Assembly: GCA_040752295.1 (NCBI GenBank)
Contig: JBFMFE010000089.1
Span: forward strand, 1 to 23,195
Source of the DNA: JBFMFE01 sp040752295
GTDB taxonomy: Bacteria > UBP15 > UBA6099 > JBFMBQ01
Length of the DNA stretch: 23,195 nt
Direction: 5' to 3'
The notes beneath the pieces were generated by a model. It had not been told where the DNA came from, ran no database searches, and saw only the letters and a list, made by a program, of their open reading frames with translations. The translations under genes were made by a program, and so were the position numbers. Below are positions 15,027 through 21,500 of this stretch, one piece after another. Position 1 is the first letter of the stretch. Every line of letters begins with the position of its first letter.

Positions 15027-15105
15027 GCCGCCTGCCTGCCCTGTCTGCGCCTGCCTGGCCGGGGCAGACAGGTGCGGGAGATGCCCACCCGCACAGGCAG
15101 GCGGC
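15027..15105. repeat. Branched CAGGCAGG/CAGACAGG inverted repeat
   Basis: Outer arms GCCGCCTGCCTG (15027-15038) and CAGGCAGGCGGC (15094-15105) pair perfectly. Inside are two further hairpins: CCTGTCTGC (15040-15048) with GCAGACAGG (15064-15072), and TGCGGG (15073-15078) with CCCGCA (15088-15093). The three stems would form a three-way junction. Fragments of the same vocabulary occur at about 1863-1877, 15207-15263, 15418-15449, 15711-15742 and 18139-18151. Confidence 0.7.
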
Positions 15106-15116
15106 AGGCAGGCCTT

Positions 15117-15175
15117 GGACTGCGGCGAGTCATCGCCGCCTTCACTCCCGCGCGGAGCGCGGGAAACAAGGCGGT
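15117..15175. repeat. Two-hairpin module, copy 1
   Basis: Starts GGACTGCGGCG and ends GGCGGTG, like copy 2. Stem A pairs GCGGCGA with TCGCCGC (15122-15139). Stem B pairs CCCGCGC with GCGCGGG (15147-15163). A third stem, C, could pair CCGCCTT (15136-15142) with AAGGCGG (15168-15174), enclosing B. A and C share bases, so they exclude each other. Confidence 0.65.
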
Positions 15176-15206
15176 GTTTGCACACCAGCCAGCTCACCTT
15201 CTCGCG

Positions 15207-15263
15207 GGCCTGCCTGCCGCGCCTGCCTGTGCCGAGCACAGCAGACAGGCCGGCGGCGCAGGC
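15207..15263. repeat. GC-rich imperfect hairpin of the CAGGCAGG family
   Basis: A central hairpin CTGTGC-CGA-GCACAG is flanked by GCCTG/CAGGC and GCCTGCC/GGCGGCGCAGGC pairings, with a bulge. The motif vocabulary matches the element at 15027-15105. Confidence 0.5.
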
Positions 15264-15342
15264 ACGGCGCTCGCAGACGTATGCTCCTTCTTCGTCGCAC
15301 GCTCGCCCGCACTTTAGGGCGCATCACGCTTATTGCAAATTT

Positions 15343-15408
15343 GGACTGCGGCGCTTCAGCGCCGCTTTCAAAGCCGGCGATTAATCGCCGGCAAAGGCAA
15401 AGCGGTGA
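15343..15408. repeat. Two-hairpin module, copy 2
   Basis: Stem A pairs GCGGCGCT with AGCGCCGC (15348-15365). Stem B is the perfect 20-nt palindrome GCCGGCGATTAATCGCCGGC (15373-15392). Stem C could pair CCGCTTT (15362-15368) with AAAGCGG (15399-15405). Compared with copy 1 the stem sequences differ but pairing is kept in all three. Confidence 0.65.
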
Positions 15409-15417
15409 TAAATCCCC

Positions 15418-15449
15418 GCCTGTCTGCGTGCGTTCACGCACAGGCAGGC
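15418..15449. repeat. 32-nt hairpin repeat, first copy (second at 15711-15742)
   Basis: Arms GCCTGTCTGCGTGCG and CGCACAGGCAGGC surround a short loop. The second copy at 15711-15742 is the same except for two loop-region bases (GTTC versus GGAC). Near-identity 300 bp apart indicates recent duplication or conversion. Confidence 0.75.
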
Positions 15450-15540
15450 ACTCCAAGGCGCTTCGCGTCCTGATCGCCGCCCTCTGAATCCCGCCGGGAT
15501 TACGCGATGAAAATAAATTTTGTGTTTTCAAGCGGTTTTT

Positions 15541-15578
15541 AACCGCTGGCTCCATCCTCCGGGATGGAGCCTACTTAT
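15541..15578. repeat. 38-bp direct repeat with GGCTCCATC hairpin (second copy 15767-15804)
   Basis: The 38 bp starting AACCGCTGGC and ending CCTACTTAT recur exactly at 15767-15804. Each holds a hairpin with arms GGCTCCATC and GATGGAGCC and loop CTCCGG (15548-15571 and 15774-15797). Confidence 0.8.
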
Positions 15579-15602
15579 GGCTCCATGACTGAGCATGGAG
15601 CC
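15579..15602. repeat. 24-nt hairpin repeat, GGCTCCAT family
   Basis: Arms GGCTCCATG and CATGGAGCC with loop ACTGAG, one base different from the copy at 1715-1738. It follows the 38-bp repeat directly. Confidence 0.8.
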
Positions 15603-15823
15603 GGCAAATCGGAGAATTCGTGGCCATGACCGGAGTTTTTCTGTAAATGTTTTTTCTTTCGTGCCCGTGAGCGTACCCGAAAAGAAATAAAAGAATGCGG
15701 GCACGGGCACGCCTGTCTGCGTGCGGACACGCACAGGCAGGCACACGGGCAGGGGCACGTTGACTGAACCGCTGGCTCCATCCTCCGGGATGGAGCCTAC
15801 TTATTGCGAAAGTCCGGATAAAG

Positions 15824-15853
15824 TTGTATTTCCGGGCGGTTGTTGGCTAAAAT
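15824..15853 (+). promoter_or_regulatory. Possible promoter for the glycosyltransferase gene
   Basis: -35 TTGTAT (15824-15829), 18-bp spacer, -10 TAAAAT (15848-15853). The expected start near 15860 gives a leader of about 45 nt before GTG 15905. The -35 matches the consensus at four of six positions. Confidence 0.4.
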
Positions 15854-15904
15854 GTTCGGTAAAGCAGCGGATTTGCGGGCGGATGAGTGGGGGGAGGAAA
15901 GCGT

Positions 15905-17149
15905 GTGAGACTTCTCATATTTTCGTTCGAGTACCCTCCCCGGATATACGGGGGACTGGGCACGTACGCGCTCGAAACAACGAAAAAGTACGTGGAGTTC
16001 GGGCACCGTGTCTGCGTCGTCGCTCCCAATCCGGGGGGACTTGCGGAGCGCGACACGTGGAACGGCGTGGAGGTTCTGCGTCCGGCGATGTGCGACTGGG
16101 CGGCGGGGCTGCCGTTTTTCGTCACCGAGGAGTTCCGCCGGTGGGGCGACGGGCTTTCGTACCTCGGCGAGGTCATAGGCTACAACATGCTGGGCGCGAA
16201 CGCGGTCGTGACGGAGGGGCGGAAGTTCGACGTAGTGGTGGGACACGACTGGCTGGGCGCGATGGGTGCGGCGGTCGCGGCGAGGCAGACGAAGTCGCCG
16301 TTCGTTTTCCATGTCCACTCCACGGAGGGCGGACGCCAGGAAGGCGCCGGGTCGCCAAGCATAAGGTTCATGGAAGTCTGGGGCGCGACGGTCGCCGACA
16401 GGGTCGTCACGGTGTCGCACGCGATGAAGGACGAAGTCGAAGGCATGGGCGTTCCCCCGGAGAAGGTGGCGGTGGCGTGGAACGGGGTTGACGCCGCAAA
16501 ATACGACCCCGCGCGCTTCGACGGCGAAATGAGGGAACGGTTGAGGGAGCGCTACGACGTCGGCGCGGGCGAGACGATGGTGCTTTTCGTCGGGCGGCTC
16601 ACAAAGGTCAAGGGCGTCGTCCCGCTCGCCCGCGCCGTCCCCATTGTGCTCGACCGCTTCCCCCGGGCGAAGTTCGTTTTCCTCGGGCGCGGCGAGCTTG
16701 AGGGACAGGTGAGGGGCATACTCAGGGAAGCGGGCGTCGAAAGCCGCGCCGCCGTGCGCGCCGAGTTCGTTGACGAACGGGAGCGCATTCTGCACTACGC
16801 CGCCTGCGACCTCGCCGTCTTTCCCTCCTTCTACGAGCCTTTCGGCATCGTCTCGCTGGAGGCGATGGCGATGGGTAAACCCGTGGTCGTCGGCGCCCAG
16901 GGCACGAGCGGGTTCAGGGAGCAGGTCGTCACGGAGGGACCCGCCATGTGCGGCGTGCACGTCAACCCCCGCTCGCCCGAGGACATCGCCTGGGGCATCG
17001 GGCTGCTGATGGAGGGGGACATGGAGCGCCTCGGACGCAACGCCCGGCAGCGAGTCCTCGCCGATTTCACGTGGGACAGGATCGCCTCGAAAACACTCGA
17101 TATTTACGAGGGAGTAACCGGCGCCCGGGCGGGTGACGGCGGGGTATGA
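15905..17149 (+). CDS. Glycosyltransferase family 4 (GT-B fold, glycogen synthase-like)
   Basis: A 414-residue cytoplasmic GT-B enzyme. The N-terminal domain opens MRLLIFSFEYPPRIYGGLGTYA, where the Gly-Gly-x-Gly loop binds the sugar nucleotide, and has VVGHDWLGAMGAAVA and FHVHSTEGGR. The C-terminal domain has FVGRLTKVKGV, the acidic EPFGIVSLEAMAMGKPVV (the EX7E motif) and GTSGFREQV. These features are shared by GT4 and GT5 bacterial glycogen synthase/malto-oligosaccharide synthases; donor and acceptor are not predictable. Start GTG 15905 follows GGAGGA (15893-15898) at 6 nt and gives the canonical N-terminus; the in-frame GTG at 15887 overlaps that ribosome site. The gene stands alone, with no polysaccharide cluster or GlgC/GlgP beside it. 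Confidence 0.92.
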   Translation: MRLLIFSFEYPPRIYGGLGTYALETTKKYVEFGHRVCVVAPNPGGLAERDTWNGVEVLRPAMCDWAAGLPFFVTEEFRRWGDGLSYLGEVIGYNMLGANAVVTEGRKFDVVVGHDWLGAMGAAVAARQTKSPFVFHVHSTEGGRQEGAGSPSIRFMEVWGATVADRVVTVSHAMKDEVEGMGVPPEKVAVAWNGVDAAKYDPARFDGEMRERLRERYDVGAGETMVLFVGRLTKVKGVVPLARAVPIVLDRFPRAKFVFLGRGELEGQVRGILREAGVESRAAVRAEFVDERERILHYAACDLAVFPSFYEPFGIVSLEAMAMGKPVVVGAQGTSGFREQVVTEGPAMCGVHVNPRSPEDIAWGIGLLMEGDMERLGRNARQRVLADFTWDRIASKTLDIYEGVTGARAGDGGV

Positions 17150-17453
17150 ACGGGCGGGGAAGGCAGAGCGGCGATGAGGCGGCGCGCGCCAGATACACTT
17201 AGTGTCGCGTCAACAATAAAGTGACGTATTCGAGCCTGTTATATAATTGAAGGACGGGGTCGCCGTACCCCGCCGGACGGAAAAGCAGGGCGTGATAAAT
17301 CGAATGTCGAATATCGAACAGGAAACCGCGGAATATCGAAGGAAAACGCAGGAAAACTTCATCATTCGACATTCCCTGTTCGTTATTCGACATTCGTTTT
17401 TCAGCGCGACATGTGACCGTTGACATGACGCCAGGCGGGAAAGGAAGTGAGCC
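17150..17453. other. Gap before the CRP-family gene with promoter-like -10 and palindrome
   Basis: A perfect -10 TATAAT sits at 17242-17247; the best -35 is GTGACG (17221-17226) at a short 15-bp spacing, so the promoter is tentative. The palindrome at 17301-17396 lies downstream of it and would fold in the leader RNA. AAGGAAG at 17441-17447 is the ribosome site of the next gene. No gene is seen. Confidence 0.5.
17301..17396. repeat. Palindromic intergenic element (ATATCGAACA family), copy 2
   Basis: Outer arms 17301-17322 and 17375-17396 are 22 nt and pair at 21 positions. The left arm contains GAATATCGAACA, the same core as the element at 1774-1847, and the inner part repeats GAATATCGAA and ATCATTCGACATTCC-like words. 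It lies in the probable leader of the CRP-family gene. Confidence 0.75.
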
Positions 17454-18134
17454 ATGAACAGGTTCCAGACGGCTCTTCGCGAAGTACCGCTCTTCAACGA
17501 GTTCTCGCAGAGGGAGCTGAAGGTCATCGCCCAGGCGGCGACGGTGAGGCGCTACGAGAAGAACGAGGTGATCATACACAAGCTGGAGAGGGGCGACACG
17601 TTTTTTTCCATCATAGACGGGCGGGTCAAGGTCATACTTTCGGACGAGGACGGGAAAGAGTTCATCGTTGACGTGCTCAAGCCGAAGGAGTTTTTCGGTG
17701 AACTGGCGCTCCTTGACGGCGAGCCGCGCTCGGCGACGGTCGTGGCGCAGGAGCCGACAGAGGTGCTCGTCCTCACGCGCGAGGAGTTCCTCAACCAGTT
17801 GAAAAAGCACCCCGAACTCGGGATCAAGATCATGCGCGTGCTGGGCAGGAGGCTGCGCAGGGCGAACCAGCGCATCGAGAGCCTCGCCTTCATGGACGTC
17901 TGCGGGAGGCTCGCCGGCACGCTCATAGACCTCGCGGCGTCCTCGGGCGAGAAACAGTCCGACGGAGTCAACGTCCCGCTCGACTTCAGCAGGACGGAAC
18001 TCGCCAACCTCGTCGGCACGACGCGCGAGACGCTCACGCGCGCTCTGCGCACGCTTCAGTCAATGGGCTACATAAAAATAAAAAAGAAGTTCGTCGTCGT
18101 AACCAACATGAAAGGTCTCGAGGGCAGAATGTAG
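17454..18134 (+). CDS. CRP/FNR-family transcription regulator, CRP-like
   Basis: A 226-residue regulator with an N-terminal cyclic-nucleotide domain, a long dimer helix (GIKIMRVLGRRLRRANQRIESLAFMDV) and a C-terminal winged helix-turn-helix. The phosphate-binding cassette GELALLDGEPRSATV keeps the Glu, Arg and Ser that hold cAMP in E. coli CRP; the helix residues equal to CRP Thr127 and Ser128 are Ala and Asn. No N-terminal Cys cluster, so it is not an iron-sulfur FNR. The recognition helix TTRETLTRAL places R, E and R like SRETVGR of CRP (Arg180, Glu181, Arg185), predicting TGTGA half-sites. A perfect TGTGA-N6-TCACA lies 224 bp after its stop, before the giant protein gene. ATG 17454 follows AAGGAAG. 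Confidence 0.93.
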   Translation: MNRFQTALREVPLFNEFSQRELKVIAQAATVRRYEKNEVIIHKLERGDTFFSIIDGRVKVILSDEDGKEFIVDVLKPKEFFGELALLDGEPRSATVVAQEPTEVLVLTREEFLNQLKKHPELGIKIMRVLGRRLRRANQRIESLAFMDVCGRLAGTLIDLAASSGEKQSDGVNVPLDFSRTELANLVGTTRETLTRALRTLQSMGYIKIKKKFVVVTNMKGLEGRM

Positions 18135-18221
18135 GGCGCCTGCCTGCCCCAGTGTGTTGGGGAAGTCAACTTTGAACTTGCAGCTTGAAACGTTCTTTCC
18201 CCATGCGCGGGTAAATCTGGT

Positions 18222-18294
18222 GTAGCCTGTAGCCCGCAGCCCGAAGTCTTTGGTAGTTCAGTTTTTTGCCGTAGCCTGTAGCCCGCAGCCCGAA
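18222..18294. repeat. 24-nt direct repeat pair
   Basis: The 24 nt beginning GTAGCCTGTAGCCCGC and ending CCCGAA occur at 18222-18245 and exactly at 18271-18294, 49 bp apart. Each has internal near-repeats (GTAGCC, GTAGCCC, GCAGCCC). No function is evident. Confidence 0.75.
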
Positions 18295-18357
18295 AGGACG
18301 GGTGAGCTTACGGGAGATCGAGCACGCATGAAGCGGTTTTCTCAAGGCATTAAGCCG

Positions 18358-18375
18358 GTGTGATGAAAATCACAC
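18358..18375. promoter_or_regulatory. CRP-type operator
   Basis: GTGTGATGAAAATCACAC holds TGTGA (18359-18363), a 6-bp spacer and TCACA (18370-18374), both half-sites identical to the E. coli CRP consensus, with inner T and A also matching. It lies upstream of two promoter-like elements for the gene at 18573 and downstream of a CRP-like regulator whose recognition helix fits this site. Its centre is about 53 bp before the start expected from the first -10, between the classical class II (-41.5) and class I (-61.5) positions. Confidence 0.8.
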
Positions 18376-18385
18376 GAAATTCCTC

Positions 18386-18413
18386 TGGACTTTTCCCGGT
18401 TTCCGTGTATAAT
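18386..18413 (+). promoter_or_regulatory. Promoter P1 for the giant surface protein gene
   Basis: A perfect -10 TATAAT (18408-18413) with a poor -35 TGGACT (18386-18391) at 16 bp. A weak -35 next to an activator site is what a CRP-dependent promoter would show. RNA would start near 18420, giving a leader of about 150 nt. Confidence 0.55.
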
Positions 18414-18482
18414 CCCTCTTAAATGCCGTTGAAATCCGGTTTAAAAAAATTTTTAAGACACCGCTCCAAATCGTTGAAAGTG

Positions 18483-18491
18483 TGTTATAAT
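18483..18491 (+). promoter_or_regulatory. Promoter P2 (extended -10) for the giant surface protein gene
   Basis: TGTTATAAT is an extended -10 (TGnTATAAT) with no recognisable -35. An A/T tract at about 18440-18456 lies 40-60 bp upstream of the expected start near 18498, the position of an UP element. P2 would be independent of the CRP operator, which is ~130 bp upstream. Confidence 0.45.
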
Positions 18492-18572
18492 TTCGGTCAT
18501 CTGATCTTTTAAAAGCGCTGATTGATGAGTCGTCCGTCGTTAAAAAAAATTTTTTTCAAACGGGGGTTCCAG

Positions 18573-21500
18573 ATGAATGCAACGCGTCTTTTGTCAATCG
18601 TCGGTCTCACCGTGGGACTTGTCGTCGCGGCATCGGCGGCGTCCCACGCGATACCAGTCAAAGCGTCACTGACGACGATAACAGGCGACGTGCAGGTTCA
18701 GCCGCCCGGCGGCGGCTGGATTCCCGCGACAGAGGGCATGCTCGTGGAGAGCGGCGCCATGATAAAGACGGGGGCGAAGTCATCAGCCCTTCTCAGGTGG
18801 GGCGCGGGGAACACGCTCAAGCTGACGGCGTTCACGAACTTCACGGTCAACAACATAGACGTTGACCCTCGTACGAAGACCGTCAATTCCGACATGGGGC
18901 TTATGATCGGCAAGCTCAAAGGGCGCGCCGAAAAACTACAGAACCCCAGCTCTTCGTTTGAAATCTCCACGCCGACCGCCGTGGCGGGCGTTCGCGGCAC
19001 CGTCTTCGACATGGAGAACGCCGCAGACAACACCACCGCCGTCACCACCTACACCGGCAGCGTTGACGTGACCGCCCAGGGGCAGACCGTCAACGTCCCC
19101 GCCGGAACGCAGGTCACAGTCAACCCCGGAGAAACTCCGGGAACCCCAACGGAGGTTACCGAGGACGACATGTACTCGTGCGAGGTGAACGAGGACTGCT
19201 GGAGCGGAAAGTGCGAAGAGGGGAAATGCGTCGGCGAGGAACAGGCGTCGCAGAGCGCGTGCTTCGTTGACGGAGCTGAGTGCGCCGACGATTCCAGCTG
19301 CTGCTCAGGCAAGTGCAGCGAAGGGCTGTGCGTGAAGGAAGAAGAAGAAGAGGTGGCAGCCGCCTGTCTCAAAGACGACGAGGCGTGCGAACGGGACGAG
19401 GAGTGCTGCAGCGAGGACTGCGTGGACGGCAGGTGCGTTCCGAAGGGCGAGGAAGAGGAGTGTCTGGACGCCGACGAGGAATGCGCGATGGACGAGGAGT
19501 GCTGTTCCGGTGCGTGCGTGGAAGGGCTGTGCGCGGAAGCCGAGGAGATATTCGCGCTCATCACGGAACCCTCGGACGGCGACGAGTTTCCGCTCAGCGC
19601 CGGAAAGATAACGGTGAAGGGGGAGAGCATCCCCGGGGCGGTGTGCGACGTGGAGGGGGTGGTCGTAACCGCCGGTGACGACGGCACGTTCGAAGCGGAC
19701 GTTGAGATATCCGAAGGCGAACTCGAGCTTGAGGCGACGTGCACCGACGACGAGGGCAACGACGCCGGTACCTCCATCGCCGTGTCGGTCGTCGGACCGC
19801 CGACGCTCATAATCACAAGCCCGTCCTCGGGGTTCACGAGTTGTCCCTTCGTGGACCTTGCCGGGATAACCGACCCCGAGGCGCAGCTCGTAGTGAACGG
19901 CGTTCTGATATTCGACCTCGAGACCGCCGTCGTTTACACGGACGGGTCGTTCCAGATTGACAACTTCGAGCTTGGCGAATGCGCCCAGACGCTTGTGTTC
20001 GAGGCGTACGACGAGTACGGGCAGGTGACGAAAGAGGAAGTCGAGAGCGGGGCGGTCGTGGACGCCGCGCGTGTTTCGCCGGTCACAAAGGTATCGGTGA
20101 ACCTGACGACGACGGGGCAGTGGTTCGGCGACATAACGACGCTCGTCGCGAAGGTGACGGCGAAATCGCCGTCGCCCATACCCTACGGATTGGTCGCGAC
20201 GCTCGAGAGCGGGAACCCGGGGTTCCTCGGGGACGCCTTAATCGAGCCGATGCCGGGTGTGACGAGCACCGGAGAATACTTCGGTAAGGCCGAGATATGG
20301 TTCGATCATCCGCCCGCGTCGCCGCTGACAGTCGTGGCGCGTGTGGGTGACGTAGTGAGTTCTCCCGTGTCCATCATTCTCGAAAGGCCGGAGTGCAAGC
20401 CAACGGCGGTGAGCGTTGACGACGGATTCGACAACGACTGCGACGGGCTTGTGGACGAGGAGATACGGGACGGACTCGACAACGATTTCGACGGAAGAAT
20501 AGACGAAGACCTGATGTGCGACTTCGGCAACCCCACAGGCGACTGCGACCGCGACGGGATCGCCAACGGCGAGGACTGCAACCCGTACGAGCCGATTGTG
20601 AACTATTCCTACACGGATTCGAGGTGCGCCGTCCACGTCGCGGCGGGCGCCATCTTCCCGGACGACGGAATTGACAACGACGGCGACTTCATGGTTGACG
20701 AGGAATACATTGACGGAATTGACAACGACGGCGACGGAATCGCCGACGAGGACACAACGGTGGCGTGCGACTTCGCGGACCCCGCCGGCGACTGCGACTT
20801 CGACGGTGTGACGAACGGAGCGGACTGCAACCCGTACGACTCGACCGTCACCATTCTTAAGACGGACGCCACGTGCGCGGCGCGCTGCGACGCATACGCA
20901 AGCCCTGACGGCGACTGCGACAAGGACGGGCTTCTCAACATGGACGAAGTCGTCATCGGCACCAATCCATACAGTATGGACACCGACGGCGACGGCTACC
21001 TCGACGGCAACGAAATCACAGAATACACCGACCCGTTCAACCCCCTCGACTATCCGGGCGCGGCGTACGCCGACAGCGACGGTGACGGCTACCCGGACGC
21101 GGTCGAGTTCTCGTACGGCTCCAACTACAACGATCCGAACTCGACGCCTGTGACAGTCGGGGCGATCGCCGCAACCGACAGCGACGGCGACGGATACCCG
21201 GACGCGCTGGAAATTGACTACGGCACCGACCCGAACAACCCCGCGGACTATCCCGGCGCCGCGGTTTCAGCGGCGGGCTACTGCTATGGAGGAATGATAC
21301 CCGACGCGACAGGCGCCTGCGCCTGCCCAATCGGCACTGTCTGGGACGCGGCTCTCGGGGCGTGCAAGGTGCAGGACTACCTCACGTGCGCGACCGGCGA
21401 ATACATGGACTACGCCGTCGGTCAGTGCGTCACAGCCTGCACGGGCGGTCAGGTCGCCGATTCCTCCACGCGCGAGTGCTACTGCCCGACCGGCACGTTC

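Larger units (their letters stand above)
14961..15904. other. Repeat-rich non-coding region
   Basis: Nearly 1 kb without a credible gene; the reading frames here are low-complexity translations of hairpin repeats. It contains a branched CAGGCAGG element (15027-15105), two copies of a covarying two-hairpin module (15117-15175, 15343-15408), a GC-rich imperfect hairpin (15207-15263), a near-identical 32-nt hairpin pair (15418-15449, 15711-15742), and three GGCTCCAT hairpins (15548-15571, 15579-15602, 15774-15797). The stretches between are unremarkable. The last 80 bp hold the promoter-like signals of the glycosyltransferase gene. Confidence 0.75.
18135..18572. other. Regulatory gap before the giant surface protein gene
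   Basis: A 438-bp gap without a gene. In order: a CCTGCCTGCC fragment (about 18140-18151) with a small CCCCA/TGGGG hairpin, a 24-nt direct repeat (18222-18294), a perfect CRP operator (18358-18375), a -10 TATAAT (18408-18413), an A/T tract (about 18440-18456), an extended -10 (18483-18491), the palindrome CTTTTAAAAG (18506-18515) and a second A/T tract (about 18540-18557). The ribosome site before ATG 18573 (CGGGGGTT) is weak. Confidence 0.7.

Noticed and set aside
15011..15487. Several overlapping reading frames in the repeat region
   Set aside because: They translate hairpin repeats (CAGGCAGG, GGCGATT) and have no ribosome sites or recognisable domains.
14961..15804. CRISPR array in the repeat region
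   Set aside because: The repeats are hairpins of several unrelated families at irregular intervals with no uniform spacers and no cas genes nearby.
18135..18180. Intrinsic terminator after the CRP-family gene
   Set aside because: The only hairpin (CCCCA/TGGGG, 5 bp) is weak and no T-run follows it.
19049..19837. 262-codon - strand Ser/Pro-rich frame opposite the giant protein gene
   Set aside because: It mirrors the Glu/Asp/Cys repeats of the + strand gene, which has a signal peptide and known domains.
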